A stretch of DNA of 39,196 nt from JBBQVS01 sp038211295. Its GTDB lineage: Bacteria > Chloroflexota > Ktedonobacteria > Ktedonobacterales > Ktedonobacteraceae. The translations under genes were made by a program, and so were the position numbers. Numbering within the stretch: the stretch's first letter is position 1; the number at the start of each line of letters is the position of its first letter. The notes under the pieces were generated by a model. It was not told the DNA's origin and did not search any database. It worked only from the letters and a program-made list of their open reading frames with translations. The stretch spans positions 1 to 39,196 of the forward strand of contig JBBQVS010000032.1 of assembly GCA_038211295.1 (NCBI GenBank), given 5' to 3'. Shown piece by piece: positions 22,952-32,230 of this stretch.

Positions 22952-25411
22952 CTAAAGCTTCTTTGGCATCATATGGAGTATCCCCTGTGTATTGGCCTCA
23001 ATATCCTCGTGCTTTACAAGCATTGGGTGATGCTCAACATGTAGCCACATCTGTATAAAATCGTCATAATGCTTGCTCGCGGGATGCCCCGATTGTCCGG
23101 GAGCATGTCCAGAGCGCGAAGCACTCATATCCGCCAGCGTGACAATTTGTCGATAGGATGGAACCGTTATCACTGTCTTTGGGTTATTGGGAAGTGACGC
23201 GCCCATGTTGACCGTATCGATGTCGCCGCCGACGGGAAAGGGGCCGCGATTGAGAAGCGGCGCGAACAGTTTGACACTGCTAAGTGTGTGGTTGTACATC
23301 ATTGTATGAATGGCTCCATATTGCCATGCCGCGCTATCCTCGCCAAGCGTCTCACGTAACTCCTCAATGGTCGCTGAAAACGCACGGCTCAGCGCGTCCG
23401 TCCATGACGCGGGGCCATTGGTGATTACGGATTGCGCGAACCAGGTGTCGTCACGTGTATTGAGCATCCGAATGATGAGCGGCTTGCTGCGGCTGGCATA
23501 GCCGTTGACGGGAGCGAGAATATTCGCGCCTAGCCCCAGGAATGTTTGTAAAAGTGTATCATCATCGCCGAGTACAGCACTAAGTACAAGAAACTCTAAG
23601 CGTCTGGCAAAGGTTGTATAGATCGCCGCCGCCGCGCTTTTGGGGGCAAGTACGAAGTCCCAACTACGTAATACCTCCTGCGCTGAAACTTCTAAGGGTG
23701 TGCGCGGCTGGAGTGTCAGCATGTGTGGGACGATCTCGACTGCGGGCAGTGAATACTGGTCAGCTTGAATCGCCGCCATGTCCGAGACGGTAAGTCTTTC
23801 TTTACTGGTCAGCAGCGTACTGATACGCTGAGCGCGATAGCCGTTGAGCCATTCGTTGGTGATGTAGTATGGGTAGGTGTCGTCTATGACGCGGTTGTTG
23901 GCGGTGGCGAAAAAATGCTGCTCAGGATTGTAGCTCTGTGGCAGCTCGTCAAACGGAATAAGCCCCGTCCATTCATATTCACCCGTCCAACCCGGCGAGG
24001 GGACGAGTGCTTGCCCTCTGGCACGAACGGGAATCGCGCCCGCCATCACATAACCAATGTTGCCTTCGGTGTCCGCGTAAACCATGTTTTGCGGCGGCAC
24101 ATCCCACTCACGCAATGCGTCGCGAAACTCTTGCCAGTTTGTGGCGCGATTGATCTTTTGAATGGAGGAAATGATGGTACACTGCTCTAACCCCACCCAA
24201 CGGAGCGCGAGTGGAAGCCCCTGCGTCTCCTGCGTGCCGTTCTGTTTCGCGCCCTCGATGGGGTGCGAGGTCAGGATAGGCCCGTGCCGTGTAATGAGTA
24301 CCTCTTCTAGAAGCGGCTCTTTCTGGCCCTTGACGCGAATCTCTTCGCGCACAACGGTTGCGTTCTCCCACTGCCCTTGAAACTCGTACTGGTGTGGATT
24401 GTGTGGATTGAATTTCTCGATGTAGAGGTCTTGTACGTCGGAGACTGCGTTGGTGACGCCCCACGCGATATGTTTGTTGTGGCCTATGACGATGCCAGGC
24501 GCACCGGGAAAACTCGCTCCTACCACGTCGATATCGCCCGCGACAAGGTGGCATTCGTACCAGATGGAGGGAGCGGCCTGTCCGAGGTGTGGGTCATTGC
24601 ACAGAATGGGCTTGCCCGTTGCGGTCATGGTGCCATCGACAACCCAGTTATTGCTACCACCGAGCATTCCGAAGCCACTTATAGTTCGCAACTGCTCATA
24701 CTGCTCTAAGAGGCCAAGATTGACGCCTTGATAGGCAACGCCGGAGGGAACGATGAGGGGATGTTGGGCATCGTAGCCAGCTTCTAAGAGGGCGGCGCGT
24801 TCGGGGCCAACCTTCGCGATGATACGAGCGCGGACAAGCTCAGTTTCCCAGTTGCCGCCGAGGTTCCAACCCATCATCTTCGACCATTGAATGGTATCTG
24901 CTGGTTGCCAGGGGGCAGGCTTGAAGCCAAGCAGCGAAAACTCAACGGGGAGGCGATGCGTGTTGTTTGTGATAAAGGTGTTGACGCCCAGTGAGTATGC
25001 ATTGAGGACGCGGCTATCGTGCGCGGAAAGACGCTTCGCCTCTTCAAGCGAGGAGCGATGCATTCCCAGGCGACGACAAAAACGATCAGTTTCCACCGCG
25101 ATAGAGCCAAATATTTCCGAGAGCCGCCCGGAGCCGACGCGACGGTTGACCTCCATCTGCCAGAGCCGTTCTTGCGCGTGAGTGTAGCCTTGCGCGAAAT
25201 AGAGATCGTCTTCATTGTGTGCGTAAATATGGGGTACACCATAGCGGTCTGTGAGAATTTCGACTGGCTCGTGTAGCCCTTGCAGATGCAACTTGCCCTT
25301 TACTTTTGGGAGTGGGCGGTGCATGAAGGCGTAATAGCCGCCATATGCCGCACCCACCACGCCCGCGATGCCCGCCAGTGTGAGTGTTGTTTTTTGTTGC
25401 CACGACGCCAT
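22952..25411 (-). CDS. Penicillin acylase family (S45) Ntn-hydrolase
   Basis: This 819-aa precursor of an N-terminal-nucleophile hydrolase cleaves amides such as penicillins, N-acyl-homoserine lactones or other N-acyl compounds; the true substrate is unknown. A single N-terminal membrane segment (about 9-30) anchors or exports it. The expected self-cleavage site is before Ser253 (GGSNNWVV), which becomes the beta-chain nucleophile. TDRYGVPHIYA and GYTHAQERLWQMEVNRR are alpha-chain signatures. GHAPGQSGHPASKHYDDFIQMW near the C-terminus is typical of the family. AAAGGGGAT sets the start. It lies downstream of cysS and upstream of the DoxD-Rieske gene on the same strand. Confidence 0.92.
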   Translation of the reverse strand: MASWQQKTTLTLAGIAGVVGAAYGGYYAFMHRPLPKVKGKLHLQGLHEPVEILTDRYGVPHIYAHNEDDLYFAQGYTHAQERLWQMEVNRRVGSGRLSEIFGSIAVETDRFCRRLGMHRSSLEEAKRLSAHDSRVLNAYSLGVNTFITNNTHRLPVEFSLLGFKPAPWQPADTIQWSKMMGWNLGGNWETELVRARIIAKVGPERAALLEAGYDAQHPLIVPSGVAYQGVNLGLLEQYEQLRTISGFGMLGGSNNWVVDGTMTATGKPILCNDPHLGQAAPSIWYECHLVAGDIDVVGASFPGAPGIVIGHNKHIAWGVTNAVSDVQDLYIEKFNPHNPHQYEFQGQWENATVVREEIRVKGQKEPLLEEVLITRHGPILTSHPIEGAKQNGTQETQGLPLALRWVGLEQCTIISSIQKINRATNWQEFRDALREWDVPPQNMVYADTEGNIGYVMAGAIPVRARGQALVPSPGWTGEYEWTGLIPFDELPQSYNPEQHFFATANNRVIDDTYPYYITNEWLNGYRAQRISTLLTSKERLTVSDMAAIQADQYSLPAVEIVPHMLTLQPRTPLEVSAQEVLRSWDFVLAPKSAAAAIYTTFARRLEFLVLSAVLGDDDTLLQTFLGLGANILAPVNGYASRSKPLIIRMLNTRDDTWFAQSVITNGPASWTDALSRAFSATIEELRETLGEDSAAWQYGAIHTMMYNHTLSSVKLFAPLLNRGPFPVGGDIDTVNMGASLPNNPKTVITVPSYRQIVTLADMSASRSGHAPGQSGHPASKHYDDFIQMWLHVEHHPMLVKHEDIEANTQGILHMMPKKL

Positions 25412-25492
25412 TATAATATCCCCTTTGATAGAACAAAAATAAATTTTTAGTAATCAAAATATGTGGGCGAGCAAAAAGTATCGCCTTGATCT

Positions 25493-26914
25493 CTATAATA
25501 CTTTGGTTCCCTTTGGTGTATCTCGCACCTCGTAGCCCTGCGCCTTGAGTTCGTCGCGTATCTCGTCGGAACGTTTCCAGTTGCGTGCGGCGCGTGCTTC
25601 GTCGCGTTGGCGCACAAGTGCAAGAACACTTTCATCGAGTACACGCGGTGCCTTCGCCGTGACGGTATCGAGCCGTAGTCCCAGCACGCGGTCAAAATCC
25701 AGAATGAGCCGATGCCGCTCGTCGGATGCTATTTTATTGTTACGGCCAACCTCGCGTGTCAGGCTCAGCGCGGTGGGCAAGTCCAGATCGTTGTTAATTG
25801 CCTCCGCAAAAGCCGCGCGAACCTGTTGCGCCAGCTCTGACCAGGAGTGCTGCGAATGTGACGCATCAACGGAGGGAAGTGAGGCAATGTCAGAGCGTAG
25901 ATTGTTCAAGCCGTTTTGCGCCGCCACAATAGAGTCATTCGTAAAGTTCAGTTTTGAACGGTAATGGGCCGTGAGCAACAGATAGCGGTATGCCATCGGG
26001 TCAATGCCCTGCGCTTGCAGGTCACGCAACAGGAAAACATTGCCGAGCGAGCGCGACATTTTGATCGCGCTAAAAATGAGATACTCGCCGTGCATCCAGA
26101 CCTGTACAGGTTGTTTGCCAGAGAGGCCCTGACTCTGTGCTATCTCATCTTCATGATGCGGAAATTTCAGGTCAACCGCGCCCGTGTGAATGTCGAATTG
26201 TTCGCCGAGGTACTTTGTCGCCATCGCCGAGCATTCAATATGCCAACCGGGGAAGCCACTGCCCCAGGGACTGTCCCAGTTCATCTGGCGGTCTTCGCTC
26301 CCCTGTTTCCAGAGCGCGAAATCTTCGGGTGCGCGTTTATCGTCGGCACTCTCCATCTGTTGGCGGCCACTGCCACCTTCGCGCAAATTCTCGACGGTGT
26401 TGCCAGAAAGTTGCCCGTAGGCCGGGAAACTACTTACAGCATAATAGACGTTACCATGTGTCGTATAGGCCAGGCCGCGCTCGACCAGTGCCTCGGTCAT
26501 CACCAGCATCTCTGGTATGTGATCGGTTGCTCTGGGGCGAACGTGTGGTGGCAGGATGTTAAGCAGTTCAGAGTCGTGCAGGTATTGCTCCGTGAAATGT
26601 CTCGCGATATCATACGCATTGCGTCCGGTGAGACGTGCTTCATATTCCAGCTTGTCTTCGCCGCTTTCGTCTGTATCGTTTTGCAGGTGTCCAACGTCGG
26701 TAATGTTGCTGACCAGTAACACGGTATAGCCATTGTATTCGAGCATACGGCGCACCCAATCGGTCATGATGAAGGTGCGGAAGTTTCCAATGTGGATGTC
26801 TTTGTAGACGGTGGGGCCACAGGCATAGATGCCGACGCGTGCAGGGTCAAGCGGTATGAACAGGTCTTTACTGCGTGTAAGTGTGTTATACAGGTAAATG
26901 GGTGTCTTTGACAT
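25493..26914 (-). CDS. cysS: Cysteine-tRNA ligase
   Basis: This 473-aa class I aminoacyl-tRNA synthetase charges tRNA-Cys. C32 (YACGPTVY), a later cysteine in WHIECSAM and the HHEDEIAQS segment are the zinc-binding elements that select cysteine. HIGN (41-44) and KMSRS (in AIKMSRSLGN) are the two ATP-binding signatures. The DALR-type helical domain and the tRNA-binding C-terminus follow. AGGAGAG supports ATG 26914; an upstream in-frame ATG at 26971 would add 19 unlikely residues. It lies downstream of metH on the same strand, across a structured 317-bp gap. No T-box consensus was found. Confidence 0.96.
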   Translation of the reverse strand: MSKTPIYLYNTLTRSKDLFIPLDPARVGIYACGPTVYKDIHIGNFRTFIMTDWVRRMLEYNGYTVLLVSNITDVGHLQNDTDESGEDKLEYEARLTGRNAYDIARHFTEQYLHDSELLNILPPHVRPRATDHIPEMLVMTEALVERGLAYTTHGNVYYAVSSFPAYGQLSGNTVENLREGGSGRQQMESADDKRAPEDFALWKQGSEDRQMNWDSPWGSGFPGWHIECSAMATKYLGEQFDIHTGAVDLKFPHHEDEIAQSQGLSGKQPVQVWMHGEYLIFSAIKMSRSLGNVFLLRDLQAQGIDPMAYRYLLLTAHYRSKLNFTNDSIVAAQNGLNNLRSDIASLPSVDASHSQHSWSELAQQVRAAFAEAINNDLDLPTALSLTREVGRNNKIASDERHRLILDFDRVLGLRLDTVTAKAPRVLDESVLALVRQRDEARAARNWKRSDEIRDELKAQGYEVRDTPKGTKVL

Positions 26915-27031
26915 ACATATCTCTCCTCTGAACAACTCAGAACAGGGTGTTTTGCACAATGTGGAATGCATCGGTTCGTAGCTCAGTCAGGGGAGACGTG
27001 CGGGGAAATGGGATGTTGAAGAGCACGACGC

Positions 27032-27084
27032 CGTAACGTTCATAGAGGGCCGAACTACTTTTTGTTGCTTTTATGAACGTAACG
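27032..27084. repeat. 13-bp inverted repeat in the metH-cysS gap
   Basis: CGTAACGTTCATA (27032-27044) and TATGAACGTAACG (27072-27084) match in 12 of 13 positions, with a 27-base loop. No U-tract follows in either direction, so it is not a simple terminator. It may be part of an RNA element in the cysS leader or the footprint of a small mobile sequence. Confidence 0.6.
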
Positions 27085-27126
27085 ACAGGTGCAGGATCGC
27101 GTTCTAACAAGGTGCTTCACGATTTT

Positions 27127-27184
27127 CTCCAACAAGATATCTATGCTACTGTTTGTACTGGTAGTATACCATACCTTGTTGGAG
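27127..27184. repeat. Long imperfect hairpin in the metH-cysS gap
   Basis: CTCCAACAAG (27127-27136) and CTTGTTGGAG (27175-27184) are a perfect 10-bp inverted repeat. Inside it a second stem forms from ATGCTAC (27143-27149) and GTAGTAT (27161-27167). The folded unit is nearly 60 bases. A related CTAACAAGG lies at 27104-27112. With the repeat at 27032-27084 it makes the 317-bp gap (26915-27231) highly structured. The gap contains no gene I can support. Confidence 0.6.
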
Positions 27185-27231
27185 TTGTGAACTAGCTGTT
27201 TGTGCTGTTGCAAGAGCTACCTGCTAGCGAA

Positions 27232-30200
27232 TTACACGCTCGCGGCCTCTGTGGCGGCTGTTCGCACCGCAAAGTATGATGCTTGCTGATGGTGTACCAC
27301 GATTGCCGCCGTCGATTGCTCTGGCACGAGCTGGTACGACTCCGTTAGCTCAATCCCGATTGTGGCGTGTACGGGCAGCAATGAGAATACTTTTTCATGG
27401 TCGGCAAGATCGGGAATAGCCGGATAGCCCCAACTATAACGCCGACCTCTTGCTTCGTCGAGTGCCAACTCGTGACGGACGAGACGGTTGGTGTACTCCG
27501 CGAGTCCCTCCGCCATTTCTACTGCGAGACCATGTACAAAGTATGCTTCAGAGTAGTTGCTCGTATGCTGTAGCCTGTCGATGGCTTCGCTGGCGGGCTG
27601 GCCCATCGTCACAACCTGTAACGCGAGGACATCGAGCTTACCACTGCTGACCGAGGCGAAGTAGTCGGCGAGACAGAGCCGTTCGCGTTCACCCTGACGC
27701 GGGAAACGGAAACGTGTAACCTCTTTGTGGCTCCCGTTCTTTTGTAGCTCTTGATAATCGTACACAATGAGTTCGTTGCCGCTCGACTGGCAGGGGAAGT
27801 AGCCGTACACAGCTTTCGGCAGCAAGTAGCGCTGCTGACGCGCCTCACGCATCATACGCTCCAGACGTGGACGAAACTCTTCGTTGACAAGCGTGTCAAA
27901 CGCGGTGCCATGCGCTTTGCCGCCCCAGTGCAGTCGGTAGAGCGTGTTGATATCCATACATGCTGCGACATCTTCCAGGCCAACGCGCTCCAAGACGCGC
28001 GGCCCCCAGAACGGAGGCGTGGGTGGATCAAGCGTCGGTATGATACTTGTAGAAGGCGTCTCGACAGGAGCAGGTGGGGCAATGCTGTTGCTGTTCTGCT
28101 CGGCTTTTTTCTGCCGTTCGTGCAACGCCTCTGCCTGATTGTGTCGCACAAACGTCCCACGATCTTTGCTGGGATTAGTGAGATTGTCGATAATCTCCAG
28201 ACCCTCAAACGCATCGCGGGCGTAGAACACGCCCGGCCCGTAGGCCACAGGCATTGTGTCAGACTTTTGTTCATCAACAAAGAGGATACGCCGCCCATAC
28301 GAGCGGTTGATAGCGGCACCGCCAACAATAATGGGGAAGTTCAGGCCGCGTTTATGTAGCTCTTTGACGCACAATGGCATCTGTTTGGAGGTGCTGACGA
28401 GCAGGGCGGAGAGGCCAATTGCGTCTGCCTGTACCTCAATTGCCTTATCGATAATCGTGTTGAGGGGGACCTGTTTGCCGAGGTCGTAAACGGTATAGCC
28501 GTTGTTGCTCAAGATGGTATTGACAAGGTTTTTGCCGATATCATGCACGTCGCCAAAGACCGTTGCCAGCACCACCTTGCCCTTCGTATAGCCTTCCACT
28601 TTTTCAAGATAGCTTTCTAAATGGGCGACGGCGCGTTTCATCACTTCGGCGGATTGTAGGACGAAGGGGAGGATGAGTTCGCCCGCGCCAAAGCGGTCTC
28701 CTACGTCCTTCATCGCCGGCAGGAGTACGGTGTTCAGCACGTTGACGGCGGCCTCGCTGGTCTTGACCTGTCGCGCGTCGGCGCGGTGCGCGATGATTTC
28801 ATCAACTAGTGGCTCAATGCCTTCTTTGCGACGGTGCAGAATTTGCCAGTGAATGCGTTCAGCAACGTTCATGCCCTCGGTGGGGTCGAGTTTTGCGTTC
28901 TCGCTATTTTGCTGTGGGCCATGTTCTTCATAATAGGCGATGTAGCGTGGCAGGGCATCGGGTCGATTGAAGATCAGGTCGTCGGCAAGCTGGCGTTGTT
29001 CCGCGTCAACCTCGCTATACGGTGTGATATGTGTTGGATTGACAATCGCCATGTCGAGGCCCGCTTTGACCGCGTGATACAGAAAGACACTATTCAGTAC
29101 GGCGCGTGCGTGTGATTTGAGGCCAAACGAGATGTTGCTTACGCCCAGAATGGTAAGCACTCCCGGCAGTTCTTGCTTGATTTGTTTGAGCGCGTCAAGT
29201 GTCTCGACGCCCGCCGACTGTAGCTCTTCCTGCCCCGTCGTGATTGGAAAGGTAAGCGGGTCGAAGATGAGCGCGTTGGGTGGTAAACTGTATTCGTTGA
29301 CGCACAGCGCGTACATGGCGTGCGCGATCTCGACCTTACGCGCCGTCGTTTTGCCCATGCCGATCTCGTCTATGGTAAGCGCGACAACCGCCGAACCATG
29401 CTCAATCGCCATCGGGAGAATGCTATCGATCTTCTGACGGCCCGTCTCCATGTTGACTGAATTGACAATAGCCCGACCCGGATAGACCTCTAACGCGGCC
29501 TTGATGACATCGGCCTCCGTGCTATCGATCTCAAGTGGTGCATCAATGCTCATCGCGAGCTTTTTGACAACCTTCGCCATCTGTTCCGACTCGTCCGTGC
29601 GCTCGGTCAGGGCAACCTGCACATCGAGCGTGTGCGCTCCCCCCTCGACCTGCTCACGAGCGATGCCTAGCAGCGTGTCGTAGTCGTCGCGCAACAGTGC
29701 TTGTTTGGCTTTACGGCTCCCCTGCGCGTTGACACGCTCGCCAACAAGCATTGGTGGCGGAGTTTGTGTTAGGGAAGTGGCCCGAATGCCGCTTGTCACA
29801 AATGAGGGGATGATCTGGCGGAAGTCTTTATGTGTGAAATTGTTGTCCGCGATTGGCCGTGAATGGCGTGTGGCGGGACGACATGCGTTGACAATGGCGC
29901 GTAGGTGATCGTGACTATTGCCACAACATCCACCGATAATGTTGACGCCAAATTCTGTTACGAAGTCGCGCAATGCTACCGCCATCGCTTCCGGTTCTGT
30001 CGGGTAGACCGCGAGACCGTTGACGTTGAGGGGCATTCCCGCGTTTGGAATGGTCGAGATCGGTAGCGGGCAATTTTCCGCGAGGTAGCGCACAGGTTCG
30101 CGCATATAGTCGGGGCCAGTTGAGCAATTGAGGCCGATGATATCCACGCGCAACGCGAGTAGCGTGTTCATCACCGCCGCGATATCTGTGCCAAGTAGCA

Positions 30201-30810
30201 TTCGCCCACTGGTATCAAGCGAAACCTGTGCTTGGATAGGCACGGAGCGGCCTATCGTTTGCATGGCCTGCCGCATTCCGGTGATGGTGGCGCGAACCTC
30301 CAGAATGTCCTGGCTGGTTTCGATAAGCAATACATCGACGCCTCCCATGAGCAGGGCCGTCGCCTGTTCGCGAAAGATTGTGACAAGCTGCTGGTAGGTG
30401 ATGTTGCTCAGCATTGGGTCGTCCGACGAGGGTAACATACCTGTTGGCCCGACGGAGCCAGCGACGAAGCGTGGCTGTGTGAGCGTGCTATACTTATCCG
30501 CGAGACGACGCGCGAGGCGGGCGGCAGTGAGGTTTACTTCTTGCGTAAGTTGCCCTATACCGTATTCGTCCAGTTTGAGGCGGCTGGCGGTAAACGAATT
30601 GGACTCGATGACGTCGCATCCGACGGCAAGAAAGCCCTCGTGAATCTCTTCAATGACGGAGGGTTTCGTGAGGACAAGATACTCGTTACATCCCTCGGTA
30701 GCCTGTCCGCCATAGTCTTCTGCGGTCAACTGATAGCGTTGTATGTTTGTTCCCATCGCGCCATCATAAATCAAAACACGTTGGGAAAGTGCGTCAAGAA
30801 ATGTACTCAT
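27232..30810 (-). CDS. metH: Cobalamin-dependent methionine synthase
   Basis: This full-length 1192-aa modular enzyme transfers a methyl group from methyltetrahydrofolate through cobalamin to homocysteine. The homocysteine-binding domain (1-320) starts LIYDGAMGTNIQ and has zinc cysteines in NCSTGPDY and GGCCGNSH. A pterin-binding domain (about 335-605), a helical cap, and a B12-binding domain follow; in the last, DVHDIGKN carries the cobalt ligand His756, close to His759 of the E. coli enzyme. The C-terminal AdoMet activation domain (about 960-1192) follows a Pro/Ser/Thr-rich linker (APPAPVETPSTSIIP). AGAGG lies upstream of the ATG. A TATAAT box sits at 30863-30858 on the minus strand. No cobalamin or SAM riboswitch is visible upstream. 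Confidence 0.96.
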   Translation of the reverse strand: MSTFLDALSQRVLIYDGAMGTNIQRYQLTAEDYGGQATEGCNEYLVLTKPSVIEEIHEGFLAVGCDVIESNSFTASRLKLDEYGIGQLTQEVNLTAARLARRLADKYSTLTQPRFVAGSVGPTGMLPSSDDPMLSNITYQQLVTIFREQATALLMGGVDVLLIETSQDILEVRATITGMRQAMQTIGRSVPIQAQVSLDTSGRMLLGTDIAAVMNTLLALRVDIIGLNCSTGPDYMREPVRYLAENCPLPISTIPNAGMPLNVNGLAVYPTEPEAMAVALRDFVTEFGVNIIGGCCGNSHDHLRAIVNACRPATRHSRPIADNNFTHKDFRQIIPSFVTSGIRATSLTQTPPPMLVGERVNAQGSRKAKQALLRDDYDTLLGIAREQVEGGAHTLDVQVALTERTDESEQMAKVVKKLAMSIDAPLEIDSTEADVIKAALEVYPGRAIVNSVNMETGRQKIDSILPMAIEHGSAVVALTIDEIGMGKTTARKVEIAHAMYALCVNEYSLPPNALIFDPLTFPITTGQEELQSAGVETLDALKQIKQELPGVLTILGVSNISFGLKSHARAVLNSVFLYHAVKAGLDMAIVNPTHITPYSEVDAEQRQLADDLIFNRPDALPRYIAYYEEHGPQQNSENAKLDPTEGMNVAERIHWQILHRRKEGIEPLVDEIIAHRADARQVKTSEAAVNVLNTVLLPAMKDVGDRFGAGELILPFVLQSAEVMKRAVAHLESYLEKVEGYTKGKVVLATVFGDVHDIGKNLVNTILSNNGYTVYDLGKQVPLNTIIDKAIEVQADAIGLSALLVSTSKQMPLCVKELHKRGLNFPIIVGGAAINRSYGRRILFVDEQKSDTMPVAYGPGVFYARDAFEGLEIIDNLTNPSKDRGTFVRHNQAEALHERQKKAEQNSNSIAPPAPVETPSTSIIPTLDPPTPPFWGPRVLERVGLEDVAACMDINTLYRLHWGGKAHGTAFDTLVNEEFRPRLERMMREARQQRYLLPKAVYGYFPCQSSGNELIVYDYQELQKNGSHKEVTRFRFPRQGERERLCLADYFASVSSGKLDVLALQVVTMGQPASEAIDRLQHTSNYSEAYFVHGLAVEMAEGLAEYTNRLVRHELALDEARGRRYSWGYPAIPDLADHEKVFSLLPVHATIGIELTESYQLVPEQSTAAIVVHHQQASYFAVRTAATEAASV

Positions 30811-31282
30811 AATAGTAAGTGCCTCTGTGTTGCTCTGTGGAAAAGATATATAGCGTCTATTATATCATGCGTATGAGGAGGAAAAAGTGAGACAATAGGG
30901 CTGTTTCGTGTTATACTCTGCAACGGGTGTTCTACTAGAAGTTCTTTGCGCTTTGTAGGGAGAAAACACGATGCAAGTAGCGATGAGTGTGTTGCAGCAG
31001 CTTGTAGAACAAAGCTACATTACGACGTGTCCGCATTCAGCAACGAGTCTCCTTATCTAGAATTATACTCAGAAGACACAATTCGAGTGATGTTGGACAT
31101 CCGAAACGTTGTTGTGTCGGGGCCTCATCACAACGCCCGATGGCACAACTATCGCCAGAAGCTTCCCAAATTCTTCAACTACGAGAAACATACGAGGCTA
31201 CTACCGTTAGAGTCGTTTACTATAGACGAAGACGTGCAATGTGATACTGTGCTGTCAGTAACAAAAGAGTTGAGTAGAAAAT
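30811..31282. other. Region between metH and pnkp without a supported gene
   Basis: This 472-base divergent region holds the metH promoter side on the left. A short frame (30971-31060, 29 codons, MQVAMSVLQQLVEQ, preceded by GGGAG) ends in TAG. A second open frame (from about 31043) reads LPLESFTIDEDVQCD and LSVTKELSRKYAS into the start of the kinase gene. Neither looks like a full gene. Together they could be the two halves of a frameshifted short ORF, or chance. I see no RNA gene here. Confidence 0.3.
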
Positions 31283-32131
31283 ATGCGAGTGATTGTCTGT
31301 ATAGGGCTGCCCGCGAGTGGAAAAAGTACGTATGCGCGAAATCTGGTGGAGAAAGATGCCACATATAAGCGCATCAACCGCGACGACCTGCGATTGATGC
31401 TGGATAATGGCGTGTGGACGCATGGCAAAGAGAAGCATATTCGACAGGCAGAGCTGGTGCTGGCGGAATATTTTGTCGCGCAAGGTTTCAATATTGTGAT
31501 CGATGATTGTAACCTTTCAACGATGGCGCAAGACATGTGGCAAGAGTTCGCTAAGAAGGTCGACGCTACGTATATAGTGAAAGATTTTACCAACGTAGAT
31601 GTAGAGACGTGCATAGATCGTGACCGCAAGCGTCCAAACTATGTAGGTGAGCGGGTGATTCTGCGTATGTATCGTGACTTTCTGCAACCCAAACCGCCCA
31701 TACTCGAATATGATCCGTCGCTTCCTGCCGCGTTGATTTGCGATCTGGATGGCACACTGGCTTTGCTTCATAACCGTAATCCCTACGAGACCGCGCGGTG
31801 TGAAGACGACAAGGTGAACGAGCCAGTTGCGGACATTCTGAGGACATATATGCTCAACGGGTATACTGTTCTTCTCGTGTCGGGCAGAAGTGACGAGTTT
31901 CGGCTTCAGAGCGAACGCTGGCTACAGAAATACACCATTCAGTATAACGCGCTTTACATGCGCGTGACGGGAGATGTTCGCAAGGACTCCATTATTAAGC
32001 GTGAGATATACGAGCATTCTATTCAGGGACGCTACACCATCAAGTTTGTCTTGGATGACAGAAATCAGGTTGTAGAGTTGTGGCGAAGTCTCGGCCTGAC
32101 GGTTTTACAAGTCGCCGATGGCGATTTCTAA
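31283..32131 (+). CDS. T4-type polynucleotide 5'-kinase/3'-phosphatase
   Basis: This 282-aa bifunctional nucleic-acid end-healing enzyme phosphorylates 5'-OH ends and removes 3'-phosphates, making ends ligatable. The N-terminal kinase has P-loop GLPASGKST (8-16) and INRDDLR (31-37, catalytic Asp35 as in T4 Pnkp). The C-terminal HAD phosphatase has DLDGTLA (154-160, nucleophile D154, acid D156), VSGRSDE (199-205), GDVRKD (230-235) and DDRNQVVELWR (258-268). The order of domains and the ending VADGDF match bacteriophage T4 PseT closely. Such proteins act in RNA or DNA repair after nuclease damage. No ligase gene is adjacent. The Shine-Dalgarno is weak. It may have come from a phage. Confidence 0.92.
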   Translation: MRVIVCIGLPASGKSTYARNLVEKDATYKRINRDDLRLMLDNGVWTHGKEKHIRQAELVLAEYFVAQGFNIVIDDCNLSTMAQDMWQEFAKKVDATYIVKDFTNVDVETCIDRDRKRPNYVGERVILRMYRDFLQPKPPILEYDPSLPAALICDLDGTLALLHNRNPYETARCEDDKVNEPVADILRTYMLNGYTVLLVSGRSDEFRLQSERWLQKYTIQYNALYMRVTGDVRKDSIIKREIYEHSIQGRYTIKFVLDDRNQVVELWRSLGLTVLQVADGDF

Positions 32132-32230
32132 CGCGGCTCTGTGTCGCTTGTAAACCTCTCATGCCGCTCATCCGTACTATCAGAAAATGCAGTAGTAGAG
32201 TTCTGCCCGTTAAACTGTGAGGAGCAATTT

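Noticed and set aside
26972..26995. tRNA-like D-arm sequence (GTAGCTCAGTCAGG) upstream of cysS
   Set aside because: No matching acceptor stem, anticodon arm or GTTCGA T-loop follows, so it is not a tRNA. It may be chance.
26915..27231. T-box riboswitch controlling cysS
   Set aside because: The conserved AGGGTGGNACC antiterminator sequence and a terminator with U-tract are absent on the minus strand.
30811..30945. Cobalamin or SAM riboswitch upstream of metH
   Set aside because: The leader is short and contains no B12-box or SAM-type conserved core.
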